A stretch of DNA of 5,674 nucleotides. Origin: Firmicutes bacterium UBA3941 (GTDB taxonomy: Bacteria > Bacillota > Clostridia > Caldicoprobacterales > UBA3941). Positions 1 to 5,674 of the stretch are shown here, in pieces. The stretch is taken from NCBI GenBank assembly GCA_002385665.1, contig DGDX01000108.1, positions 3,529 to 9,202 on the forward strand. The letters run 5' to 3'. The position numbers were made by a program, and so were the translations under genes. Numbering within the stretch: position 1 is the stretch's first letter; every line of letters begins with the position of its first letter. Below the pieces are notes generated by a model. It was not told the DNA's origin, made no database searches, and worked only from the letters and a program-made list of their open reading frames with translations.

Positions 1-332
1 CGCTTATTCCTGGTAGCGGCTACGGCTTCCCTTGCCCCCGGCTCAATTACCCCCAGGATTGGAATATCAAACTTTTTCTTCACTATATCAAGGCTTATGG
101 AGCTGACGGTATTGCACGCTATAACAATCATCTTTATACCTTGGCTTAAGAGAAATCTTATACACTGCTCGGAATACCTGATAACGGTTTCGTTGGAACG
201 GGTACCGTAAGGGATTCGGGCAGTATCCCCAAAGTATACTATATCCTCCTGGGGAAGCCATTTCATCAGCTCCTTTACAACGGTAAGGCCCCCCAGGCCT
301 GAATCAAATACCCCTATGGGTCTTTTGTCCAT
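1..332 (-). CDS. murI: Glutamate racemase, N-terminal 110 residues (3' end outside window)
   Basis: This cytoplasmic enzyme interconverts L- and D-glutamate and supplies D-Glu for the peptidoglycan stem peptide. I translated the first 110 residues from the sequence. They carry the Asp/Glu racemase hallmarks: FDSGLGG at residues 9-15, with the conserved Asp10; YFGDTARIPYG at 33-43; and IACNTVSS at 71-78, whose Cys73 corresponds to one of the two catalytic cysteines. The second cysteine (GCTHYP region) would lie beyond the window. The ATG at 332 has a strong AGGAGGA ribosome site (339-345) six bases upstream, and this site overlaps the stop codon of ddl. The gap to ddl is 11 bp, so the two are almost certainly co-transcribed and perhaps translationally coupled. 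The visible frame is intact. The family is about 260-280 residues, so roughly 60% is missing. Only the start and identity can be judged here. Confidence 0.96.
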   Translation of the reverse strand, partial: MDKRPIGVFDSGLGGLTVVKELMKWLPQEDIVYFGDTARIPYGTRSNETVIRYSEQCIRFLLSQGIKMIVIACNTVSSISLDIVKKKFDIPILGVIEPGAREAVAATRNK

Positions 333-343
333 ATTCAGTCCTC

Positions 344-1420
344 CTAGATGTGTTTCATTTTAAATCTATCCAAAGCCAGCCGGACCAAGCTGTTGATGAG
401 TTCCGGATAGGGTATTCCCGCTGCTTCCCAGAGCTTGGGATACATGCTTATCTGGGTGAAGCCGGGCATGGTATTGACCTCGTTCAGATATACCTTGCCG
501 GTTTGTCTATGCAGGAAAAAATCCACCCTGGCCAAGCCCGAACAACCCAAGGCCTTATAGGCTTTGATAGCCAGATCCCTAATCTCTTCGTTCTTGTCCG
601 TGGGCAGGGGGGCGGGTATCAATAGCTGGGATTCTCCTCCGTCCTCATACTTGGCATGATAGTCATAGAATTCCTCGGAAGGTATAATCTCACCCAGGAC
701 TGAAGCCTTGGGATCATAGTTTCCAAGGACGGCGCACTCGATCTCGCGCCCGTCTATAAACTCTTCTACGATAATCTTCTCGTCGTATCTGGCGGCTATA
801 TCCAAAGCCTCCAATAATCCCTTCCTATCCTTGGCCTTTGAGATCCCAACGCTGGAACCCATATTGGCCGGCTTTACAAAGACGGGATACACAAATGAAT
901 CCTCAATGATGTCAATGACCCCATCGGGGTTCTCATTTATCTCATGCCTGTAGACTCCCAGGTACTCTCCCTGAGGTAGACCCTCATGAGAGAATATGGC
1001 CTTGGCAGTCAATTTGTCCATACCGGTAGAGGAGGACAGGACATCACAGCCTACATAGGGTATATTGGCCAGCTCAAAGAGGCCCTGTAGAGTACCGTCC
1101 TCGCCATAGGGTCCGTGTAAAACGGGAAAGACTACATCCACATGATAAATTTTTTGGGGGTTCTCCATAAGAAAAAATCCCTTATATGCAGGATCCCCGG
1201 GAAATACCAGGGCTTTGGAGTCCTTCTCCCATTGGCCTGTCCTTATCCCTTCAACCTGGCCTTCATAGTAACGCCAATGTCCGTCCTTAGTGATACCTAT
1301 AAGGTATAAATCATATTTGTCCCTATCTATATTCTCTATAATAGAAGAAGCAGAAGCCAAAGACACCTCGTGCTCCCCGGATCTTCCACCAAACAACACT
1401 GCCATTCTTAGTTTTTTCAT
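344..1420 (-). CDS. ddl: D-alanine--D-alanine ligase
   Basis: This is an ATP-grasp ligase that joins two D-Ala for the peptidoglycan pentapeptide; 358 residues is normal for the family. Visible motifs are GGRSGEHEVS at 11-20, the Ddl signature HGPYGEDGTLQG at 102-113, the ATP-binding KPANMGSSVG at 183-192, the omega-loop YDYHAKY at 252-258, and RVDFF...NEVNTMPG at 298-320. By alignment with E. coli DdlB from memory, Asp300, Glu314 and Asn316 are the metal ligands. Glu16, Ser189 and Tyr258 match the Glu15/Ser150/Tyr216 triad. The Tyr, rather than Phe or a VanA-type loop, argues for a true D-Ala-D-Ala ligase and not a D-Ala-D-Lac resistance enzyme. The ATG at 1420 has an AGGGAGGG ribosome site (1428-1435) seven bases upstream. 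The gene heads a ddl-murI operon and probably has its own vegetative promoter. Nothing is truncated. Confidence 0.97.
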   Translation of the reverse strand: MKKLRMAVLFGGRSGEHEVSLASASSIIENIDRDKYDLYLIGITKDGHWRYYEGQVEGIRTGQWEKDSKALVFPGDPAYKGFFLMENPQKIYHVDVVFPVLHGPYGEDGTLQGLFELANIPYVGCDVLSSSTGMDKLTAKAIFSHEGLPQGEYLGVYRHEINENPDGVIDIIEDSFVYPVFVKPANMGSSVGISKAKDRKGLLEALDIAARYDEKIIVEEFIDGREIECAVLGNYDPKASVLGEIIPSEEFYDYHAKYEDGGESQLLIPAPLPTDKNEEIRDLAIKAYKALGCSGLARVDFFLHRQTGKVYLNEVNTMPGFTQISMYPKLWEAAGIPYPELINSLVRLALDRFKMKHI

Positions 1421-1550
1421 CTATATACCCTCCCTGTACATAAATAAGTTAACCCCTTGTGCCTGCCAGACATATATCCGTAATGGCTTAGGTAGTGAAA
1501 CAAAGAATTAGCACAAATGGTCCGGTCGGGTCGCTATGGTCAACCCATCC
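1421..1550 (-). promoter_or_regulatory. Long, possibly structured 5' leader of ddl
   Basis: If the promoter at 1557-1585 is right, ddl mRNA starts near 1550 and has an untranslated leader of about 130 nt. Two nested complementary pairs are visible. GTTGACC near the 5' end (1538-1544) can pair with GGTTAAC (1448-1454) through seven pairs, one of them G-U. Inside it, TTGTGC (1511-1516) pairs perfectly with GCACAA (1457-1462). The outer stem ends about 13 bases before the ribosome site. I recognise no known riboswitch or T-box consensus, and stems this short can arise by chance. This and the terminator/promoter entries account for the roughly 300-bp gene-free stretch between ddl and the sspF-like gene; I see nothing else supportable there. 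Confidence 0.3.
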
Positions 1551-1556
1551 TATCAC

Positions 1557-1585
1557 ATTCTAACATAACCGCAGCATCATATGAA
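1557..1585 (-). promoter_or_regulatory. Candidate sigma-A promoter for ddl-murI
   Basis: On the minus strand the -10 element TAGAAT (1557-1562) matches TATAAT at five of six bases and is preceded by TGT, giving an extended -10. The -35 element TTCATA (1580-1585) matches TTGACA at four of six bases with the ideal 17-bp spacer. It lies between the sspF-like terminator and ddl, where a promoter is needed. Transcription would begin near 1550. This is a sequence match only. Confidence 0.55.
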
Positions 1586-1668
1586 GTTCCACATACGTAA
1601 AAATAATAACTTTTGTGGTTGGGGTTGTCCAAATCGATGTTGTAATGAGCGTTCAATAGCCATTATGT

Positions 1669-1708
1669 AAAAAGAGAATCGGAGATTATGAAATCCCCGA
1701 TTCTCTTT
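1669..1708 (-). terminator. Rho-independent terminator after the sspF-like gene
   Basis: A 12-bp perfect stem (1671-1682 with 1697-1708) continues, after one A-C mismatch, with four more pairs around an ATGA loop at 1688-1691. On the minus strand the hairpin is followed directly by TTTTT (1673-1669). It begins 16 bases past the stop codon of the sspF-like gene and separates the spore block from ddl. The T-run is on the minus-strand side only, so it should not terminate plus-strand transcription well. Confidence 0.85.
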
Positions 1709-1724
1709 CGATGGTAATCTCTGG

Positions 1725-1901
1725 CTATTTGCCCGATAGATTCTTTTCAGCCCTTTCGATAGCCTTCCTTACGATATTACCGCAGTTTCTGGAGGAGACA
1801 CCGCCCCAACCTTCCCGCTGGACAATATCGTGAACTCCCAGTTCTTTGGCGATCTCGGTTTTTAACTCCTCAGACATCAATCCTCTTCTGCTTCTAGCCA
1901 T
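1725..1901 (-). CDS. sspF: Alpha/beta-type small acid-soluble spore protein, SspF-like
   Basis: This is a 58-residue basic protein starting MARSRRGLMSEELK and ending AEKNLSGK. Alpha/beta SASPs coat forespore DNA, protect it from UV and heat, and are degraded at germination by the protease GPR. Residues 14-23, KTEIAKELGV, contain the TEIA-type GPR cleavage motif (cut expected after Glu16). The central GWGGVSSRNCGN (31-42) and helix-forming VRKAIERAE (44-52) fit the family's DNA-binding core. Layout and length resemble Bacillus subtilis SspF, as I recall it, more than the longer major SASPs. The ATG at 1901 has a GGGGAGG ribosome site (1909-1915) seven bases upstream. It lies 100 bp after ypeB and ends before a strong terminator. 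Cys40 is unusual, since major SASPs generally lack cysteine. The symbol is assigned by resemblance; membership of the alpha/beta family is more secure. Confidence 0.92.
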   Translation of the reverse strand: MARSRRGLMSEELKTEIAKELGVHDIVQREGWGGVSSRNCGNIVRKAIERAEKNLSGK

Positions 1902-1972
1902 ATCAATACCTCCCCGGACAGCTTGAATGAATTATAGCTGCCAAAAGTATTTTGCCCGCAGAAAGATAGGTA

Positions 1973-2001
1973 TATGATGCTAAAAAACTGGTGGATATTC
2001 A
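1973..2001 (-). promoter_or_regulatory. Candidate sigma-G promoter for the sspF-like gene
   Basis: On the minus strand TGAATA (1996-2001) matches the sigma-G -35 consensus, and CATCATA (1973-1979) matches the CATNNTA -10. The spacer is 16 bp, slightly shorter than the usual 17-18. Transcription would start around 1966, about 65 nt before the ATG. SASP genes are classic sigma-G targets, which makes the match plausible. The -35 lies at the ypeB stop codon and inside the weak terminator proposed there. Confidence 0.42.
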
Positions 2002-2012
2002 TCATATAACCA
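1982..2012 (-). terminator. Possible weak terminator at the end of ypeB
   Basis: On the minus strand TGGT (2009-2012) pairs with ACCA (1989-1992), and ATAT (2004-2007) with ATAT (1995-1998), across a small internal loop and a GATGA loop. The hairpin is followed by G and six T (1987-1982). It overlaps the ypeB stop codon. Only eight pairs form, half of them A-T, so termination is likely partial at best and some read-through into the sspF-like gene would be expected. Confidence 0.33.
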
Positions 2013-3345
2013 TGGTACCATTATCCGTATCGAGAATTCTCAATATATCCTCCTCTTTACCTGTATTTGCATTTATGTAGATAATAAAGCTATCGTTGTC
2101 AAAATTTCCTTTGAACTCGTAGCATTCAATCTCATTTCCCGATTTACCGGGAATAACCGCCAACCTTTCCGAGGTTATCTCCAGGTTTTTATTGACCAGC
2201 TTTCTTGCTTCCTCCAGGCTCAATTTTGGTTCCTTTAAATCCCGTTCCCTGTGAGCTACAAGATAATTAAGGGCCTCAAAACCTATGGGATTGCCGGTAG
2301 CCAGGGACACTTTTACCTTTATCAGGTCGGGATAAACAATATAGTCGCCGTCTTCATAGGCAAAATTGAATACCGCCATTCCATCGTGATGCTGACCATA
2401 TGTAGGAATCATATTCTTGTAGCCTTTATCCTCCAAAAATTTTCTGGCCACCTTCTCGGCTTCCTTAAAATCCATACTGGCTCCCTGGACAGCACCCTCG
2501 CATATTAGGGATACTACCTTCCCACCGACTTTGGAGACGGCTACAAAGAAGGGCCCCTCCCCGTCCTTGGTTTCAAGGTTTACACCCCAGGTCTCGATAT
2601 CTCCTTGGGTTTCCGGGCCTTTTTCGGCGCTTTTCACCCGGTCCCTGCCAAGGAAATCTATGGCTATCTTTTCTGCTGCCTTGTAATCTATCCCCTTTCC
2701 CGAAACCCTCAGTTTTTTGGGTTTTAAGAGGGTTTCCGAAAAGGGTCCGTCATATATGAGGGTGGGATATTCTATGGAGGTTTCCTCTATCTTGGTAAAT
2801 TGCTTGCTTATCAAATCCTGTGATGCTTCCTTTAGGCTTTCATTGCTCATGTCCCGTAATTCCTTCCAGGTCACCTCACCGTTGTTGACGCTGGATTCCA
2901 AAGCCTTGAGTTCGTTGTTTAGCCTTATGCTGCTGTTCTTTAGCTCCCTGAGGTTGTTTATCTCTTCCAGGGTCAAGGGCTTACCCTCACCTGCCTTTAT
3001 GGTAAGGTATCGGCAATAATCCGACAGCTGGCTTAAAAATTTAGAAGTCTTGTTTAGGGATATATGGCTCAGGGGCAGCTGTCCCAGATTTGTGCTGGCG
3101 GAATCTGCCTGCCTCCATACATCGGATAACATGGCTATGCTCTGGCCCTGATCCCCGCTGATCATGGCCTTTGACAAGCCTGACTCTATGTTATCCACCC
3201 TGCCCACCAGTTCATAAAAGGATTTTTTATAAAGGTTGTCGCTGCGAATGGTATGGTCCTGGTTTTCCAGGTATTGGTTATAGCCCCAAACCCCGGTGAC
3301 TATCAGAGCTACCGTGAGTAGGCCGGTAACAATCCATCGACTCAT
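2002..3345 (-). CDS. ypeB: Germination protein YpeB, partner of SleB
   Basis: YpeB sits in the spore inner membrane and coat-facing space. There it stabilises the cortex-lytic enzyme SleB, and each partner depends on the other in Bacillus. This 447-residue protein matches the family length (about 450). Residues 5-21 form one N-terminal membrane segment. A helical region follows (about 30-190), then the family motif PTLIYDGPFS at 194-203. The C-terminal half has three PepSY-like repeats (about 215-285, 290-360 and 375-440), each with a helix of the type YKAAEKIAIDFL, FKEAEKVARKFL or LEEARKLVNKNL followed by strands. The ATG at 3345 is preceded by a modest AAGGG ribosome site (3354-3358) with an eight-base spacer. 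It lies 87 bp behind sleB in the usual sleB-ypeB order, so co-expression in the forespore is likely. The reading frame is intact. Confidence 0.95.
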   Translation of the reverse strand: MSRWIVTGLLTVALIVTGVWGYNQYLENQDHTIRSDNLYKKSFYELVGRVDNIESGLSKAMISGDQGQSIAMLSDVWRQADSASTNLGQLPLSHISLNKTSKFLSQLSDYCRYLTIKAGEGKPLTLEEINNLRELKNSSIRLNNELKALESSVNNGEVTWKELRDMSNESLKEASQDLISKQFTKIEETSIEYPTLIYDGPFSETLLKPKKLRVSGKGIDYKAAEKIAIDFLGRDRVKSAEKGPETQGDIETWGVNLETKDGEGPFFVAVSKVGGKVVSLICEGAVQGASMDFKEAEKVARKFLEDKGYKNMIPTYGQHHDGMAVFNFAYEDGDYIVYPDLIKVKVSLATGNPIGFEALNYLVAHRERDLKEPKLSLEEARKLVNKNLEITSERLAVIPGKSGNEIECYEFKGNFDNDSFIIYINANTGKEEDILRILDTDNGTMVI

Positions 3346-3372
3346 CGTATCATCCCTTCATCTCTTACTAGG

Positions 3373-3407
3373 TATGCTATGAAATGGTCCATCATATCAT
3401 AAGCATA
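3373..3407 (-). other. Imperfect inverted repeat in the sleB-ypeB spacer
   Basis: In the 87-bp gap between sleB and ypeB, TATGCT-T-ATGA (3407-3397 on the minus strand) pairs with TCATAGCATA (3382-3373). This gives a 10-bp stem with one bulged base and a 14-base loop. The minus-strand sequence after it has no T-run, so it does not look like a terminator. It could be an mRNA hairpin tuning ypeB expression or stability, or a chance A/T-rich palindrome. Confidence 0.4.
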
Positions 3408-3432
3408 TAAAGTTAGTTGATATCACACCGGA

Positions 3433-4152
3433 TCATGTTGCGAAATGGTGTTTGCCTATAACCAGATGTACCGGTCTGGACCATATCCACGCACTGGTGG
3501 CTTTGGCCGGATTGTAATAATATATGGCCCCATAGGTGGGGTCCCAGCCGTTTAGCGCATCCCGGGCGGCTCTTAGGGATTCTTCGTCAGGGGTCAAATT
3601 GATCTGACCGTCGGATACGGCGGTAAAGGCACCCGGTTGATATATAACGCCTTCGATGGTATTGGGAAATCTGGGATCGGCTACCCGATTTAGTATCACA
3701 GCTGCTACCGCTACCTTCCCCAGATAGGGTTCGCCCCTGGCTTCACCGTGAACAGCTTGAGCCAATAGGTACACATTTCCTCCGCCACTGCGATCACCAC
3801 CACGGGAAGGCGGGGTTCCTCCTCCGGACGATGATTTTGTGCCCAGGTTAATGCCCATGGCTGCCGCGGTTTGGTTACCTACCACTCCGTCTACAACCAG
3901 GCCATTTTTCCTTTGAAACTTTTTCACCGCCTCAAAGGTTCCGGCTCCGTAATACCCATCGATAGGGCCGTCGTAATAACCCCACTGCTTTAGTTTTTGT
4001 TGTATTTCAAATACCTTGTCCCCGTACACTCCCCAGTAGACCAAGGTTTCTTCAGCATCTCTCCCGGATTGTATATGTTGGATAATCATACCCATACAAA
4101 TAAAAAAAGTTAACAAAATAGTTATAACGAGAAGCTTGTTCCTTGTCTTCAT
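3433..4152 (-). CDS. sleB: Spore cortex-lytic enzyme SleB
   Basis: SleB is a lytic enzyme, placed in the dormant spore, that cuts muramic-lactam-containing cortex peptidoglycan during germination. The 239-residue product has an N-terminal hydrophobic signal or anchor (8-26) and a PG_binding_1 domain (about 43-100, with KLKQWGYYDGPIDGYYG and FQRKNGLVVDGVVG). A Gly/Ser/Pro linker (105-126) leads to a SleB/CwlJ hydrolase domain (127-239). The core motif HGEARGEP (135-142) holds the probable catalytic Glu137; VAAVILNR, PGAFTAV and the terminal IGKHHFA also fit. It is shorter than Bacillus SleB (about 305 residues), mainly in the linker. The linked ypeB and the PG-binding domain favour SleB over CwlJ. 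The ATG at 4152 has an AAAGGA ribosome site (4161-4166) eight bases upstream. I found no convincing sigma-G promoter in the 108-bp gap after spoIIR. Confidence 0.95.
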   Translation of the reverse strand: MKTRNKLLVITILLTFFICMGMIIQHIQSGRDAEETLVYWGVYGDKVFEIQQKLKQWGYYDGPIDGYYGAGTFEAVKKFQRKNGLVVDGVVGNQTAAAMGINLGTKSSSGGGTPPSRGGDRSGGGNVYLLAQAVHGEARGEPYLGKVAVAAVILNRVADPRFPNTIEGVIYQPGAFTAVSDGQINLTPDEESLRAARDALNGWDPTYGAIYYYNPAKATSAWIWSRPVHLVIGKHHFAT

Positions 4153-4260
4153 TCCCTACTTCCTTTCGTTAATTCAGAATTGAAGTATCAACGAGGTACA
4201 TCTTTCCTTCTCGTTCTATTTTTTGTTAACTCCAAATACTCTATACCAGTTAAAATATTC

Positions 4261-4863
4261 CTAAGGGTTAAAAATTTCCTTTGCCTTTTCCCACCATTCT
4301 ACGATTTTAAGCTTGTATACTACCTGGGTTTCATCCCCAGATTCCGAATCCACCATCTCTTCTTCCATATGGCTGTCTCCATCGGCTATACCATGGCTTA
4401 TATCCACAAAACATAGGGGCGGAAACATAACACACCACCAATTTGCGCCTTTACCCTCCCCAATGGTTATCCGGAGGGCCTCGTAGTTTCCTGCCGGTAA
4501 AAGCATATCGCCATAGGCTCTTGTAGGAAAATCAAAGCGGCCTAAACTGGCCCTTACCCTATGACCCGGCAGGTGTTTGTCGACTTCCTCTTGTGCCGAT
4601 GCCTCAATGTCCTTAAGGGATTTCTCTATAATATGTCGGCTGCCTTCAAGAGAATTGGCCTGCCCCAGTTTGGTCCCGTATTCAGCCAATAATCTGTCCC
4701 TGACCATAAGCTTAACCGCCTGGTCTTCCGCAGAATCACTGTTGGCTATCACATGAAATCGGATGCAGGATTGGTCGGCCCGGAGACCGGGATATGTGCT
4801 GGAAGTGAATAAAAAGGGAATAGTTATGGCCAATAGGAAGATGACCACTTTTCCTCTATACAT
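4261..4863 (-). CDS. spoIIR: Stage II sporulation protein R (sigma-E activation signal)
   Basis: SpoIIR is made in the forespore and exported to the intermembrane space. There it triggers SpoIIGA to process pro-sigma-E in the mother cell. Numbering from this start, the 200-residue product has a signal/anchor segment (about 5-22) and then the conserved IRFHVIANSDSAEDQ (34-48) and VRDRLLAEYG (54-63). FPTRAYGDMLLPAGNYEAL follows at about 112-130, with the strongly diagnostic GANWWCVMFPPLCFVDI at 139-155. An acidic variable stretch precedes the C-terminal YKLKIVEWWEKAKEIF. The longer start at 4878 (five extra residues, MGVLT) lacks a ribosome site, whereas ATG 4863 has GGGGG eight bases upstream. 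I therefore prefer 4863. A sigma-F-like promoter lies just upstream, which fits the known regulation of the family. Confidence 0.95.
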   Translation of the reverse strand: MYRGKVVIFLLAITIPFLFTSSTYPGLRADQSCIRFHVIANSDSAEDQAVKLMVRDRLLAEYGTKLGQANSLEGSRHIIEKSLKDIEASAQEEVDKHLPGHRVRASLGRFDFPTRAYGDMLLPAGNYEALRITIGEGKGANWWCVMFPPLCFVDISHGIADGDSHMEEEMVDSESGDETQVVYKLKIVEWWEKAKEIFNP

Positions 4864-4871
4864 TGTCAATA

Positions 4872-4876
4872 CCCCC
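4872..4876 (-). promoter_or_regulatory. Ribosome binding site that decides the spoIIR start
   Basis: GGGGG on the minus strand, with an eight-base spacer to ATG 4863, is the only Shine-Dalgarno-like element near either candidate start. The alternative ATG at 4878 overlaps it and has only the sequence AGTATACCAGT upstream. With transcription starting near 4894, that ATG would also have a leader of only about 15 nt. Confidence 0.6.
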
Positions 4877-4900
4877 ATACTGGTATACTCTTTATATGGA

Positions 4901-4929
4901 TAGTATTGACAAAAATATGTTTATTATAC
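4901..4929 (-). promoter_or_regulatory. Candidate sigma-F promoter for spoIIR
   Basis: On the minus strand GTATA (4925-4929) matches the sigma-F -35 consensus GYATA exactly. GTCAATACTA (4901-4910) matches the -10 consensus GGNNANAHTR at nine of ten positions; only the second G differs. The spacer is 14 bp, at the short end of the expected range. It predicts a start near 4894, about 30 nt before ATG 4863. spoIIR is a known sigma-F target in Bacillus, so sequence and context agree. Confidence 0.6.
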
Positions 4930-4937
4930 ATGCATAA

Positions 4938-5674
4938 TCAATCCAGGAGCCTCATGTTGCTAATTGCCCTATTAATAAGCTCCTCTTTGGTTTCATTGTA
5001 TACATCGTTGCAGGAGGACCAGCCTACCGAGATCTCTATATTGCGCATGCCCGGATTATCCTTAGCGTATTCAATAACCCTTTTTCTAAAGTCACGATAG
5101 AATTGTATGGCCTCTCCCACCTGTTGTCCGGGGATGATAACAGCAAATACATAGTCGCTGTACCTGACAACTATATCCTCAACATGGGCGCACTCCCTTA
5201 GGATTTTGGCCAGATCCTGAAGAAGCACGTTCCCTGCGACATGGCCATAGACACTGCTATAGATCCTGTGGCCTTGTATATCAATCATCACCAGAGATAT
5301 GGGATAGTTGTTTTGCTTGAATTGCTGGAACTGTTGGGATATATTGTCCCAGTATCTGTTAAAATACCTGACATTGTACAGGTTGGTCAAGGGATCCGTA
5401 TTGGCCCAGGTATACAGCTGATCATTGGTCTCCAACAGGCGGTCCCTGGATTCGTTTAGTTCGGCAATAAGGGTCTCATTTATGCTAATTGTCTCTTCCA
5501 TCTGTTGCTGCCTTAGTTCCTGGTTCTCTATAAATGCTCTTGCCCGCCATAAGGCCCACATAAGGAATCCAAAGCCAAGGGCCCAATAGACGGGCCTATG
5601 CCATAAGCCGGTCTTGGTGCCGGCATCTATAGTATAGAAATCGACCAAAATAAACAGGCCTGAGGCCAGGGCTA
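4938..5674 (-). CDS. Membrane-anchored degenerate GGDEF-domain protein (5' end outside window)
   Basis: The frame is open to the window edge, giving at least 244 residues. A TTG at 5648 could serve as a start, but in-frame hydrophobic sequence (ALASGLFI) continues upstream, so I treat it as internal. Two membrane segments are visible (about 5674-5635 and 5591-5548). A coiled-coil-like stretch (about 5537-5400, with many Glu, Gln and Asn) leads into a GGDEF fold beginning NTDPLTNLYN. Diguanylate cyclases make c-di-GMP, but the key residues here are lost. GGDEF is SDYVF (5159-5145), the guanine-contacting Asn and Asp are replaced (YSSVYGHVAGN), and the RxxD inhibitory site reads HVED. Only the first metal Asp (VMIDIQ) remains. 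It is probably a binding or structural domain rather than a cyclase. No known gene name applies. It lies 74 bp upstream of spoIIR; whether it has a sporulation role is unknown. Confidence 0.85.
   Translation of the reverse strand, partial: ALASGLFILVDFYTIDAGTKTGLWHRPVYWALGFGFLMWALWRARAFIENQELRQQQMEETISINETLIAELNESRDRLLETNDQLYTWANTDPLTNLYNVRYFNRYWDNISQQFQQFKQNNYPISLVMIDIQGHRIYSSVYGHVAGNVLLQDLAKILRECAHVEDIVVRYSDYVFAVIIPGQQVGEAIQFYRDFRKRVIEYAKDNPGMRNIEISVGWSSCNDVYNETKEELINRAISNMRLLD

Noticed and set aside
344..1420. Ddl as a VanA-type D-Ala-D-Lac vancomycin-resistance ligase.
   Set aside because: The omega-loop YDYHAKY with Tyr258 is typical of D-Ala-D-Ala ligases, and no vanH or vanX neighbour is present; murI follows instead.
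1577..1663. A 28-codon minus-strand ORF (MAIERSLQHRFG...) between the sspF-like terminator and ddl.
   Set aside because: It begins just past the terminator with no ribosome site, overlaps the ddl -35 box, and resembles no family I know.
2013..2022. Perfect 10-bp palindrome ATGGTACCAT near the end of ypeB.
   Set aside because: It lies in coding sequence, does not extend further, and short palindromes of this size are expected by chance.
4153..4260. Inverted repeat TTAACT...AGTTAA (minus strand) as a spoIIR terminator, and GATACTT as a sigma-G -10 for sleB.
   Set aside because: The stem is only six A/T-rich pairs with a 16-base loop, and no acceptable -35 lies 17-18 bp upstream of GATACTT.
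4911..4937. ATGT...ACAT followed by ATTTTT as a terminator for the GGDEF gene.
   Set aside because: The stem is four pairs only and coincides with the sigma-F promoter candidate, which explains the sequence better.
5646..5648. TTG as the true start of the GGDEF-domain gene.
   Set aside because: The frame stays open to the window edge with further hydrophobic residues upstream, and no ribosome site precedes the TTG.

Overview
This window looks like the chromosome of an endospore-forming member of the Firmicutes, most probably in the Clostridia. Every gene I can support lies on the minus strand. Four of the seven are spore genes: a SpoIIR-type sigma-E trigger, the cortex-lytic enzyme SleB, its partner YpeB, and an SspF-like alpha/beta small acid-soluble spore protein (SASP). 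Frequent ATA and AGG codons, a moderate base composition and AGGAGG-like ribosome sites fit such a host. I cannot name the genus.

Read in the direction of transcription (high to low coordinates), the window opens inside a membrane-anchored protein with a degenerate GGDEF domain (5674-4938, N-terminus outside the window). Next comes spoIIR (4863-4261), preceded by a good candidate sigma-F promoter. Then come sleB (4152-3433) and ypeB (3345-2002), separated by an 87-bp spacer that holds an imperfect hairpin. The 58-residue sspF-like gene (1901-1725) follows. It has a possible sigma-G promoter overlapping the end of ypeB and a clear rho-independent terminator. A gene-free stretch of about 300 bp holds that terminator, a candidate vegetative promoter and a roughly 130-nt leader. 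Last are ddl (D-alanine--D-alanine ligase, 1420-344) and, 11 bp further on, murI (glutamate racemase, 332-1, C-terminus outside the window).

The genes form two blocks. The sporulation block runs from forespore signalling (SpoIIR activates pro-sigma-E processing in the mother cell) to what is packed into the spore for germination and DNA protection (SleB/YpeB, SASP). The ddl-murI block makes the D-amino-acid precursors of peptidoglycan and probably runs from its own sigma-A-type promoter. I saw no mobile element, CRISPR array, tRNA or rRNA.

I found no clearly new multi-gene system. The points most worth a second look are the degenerate GGDEF protein beside spoIIR, the possibly structured ddl leader, and the compartment-specific promoter candidates.
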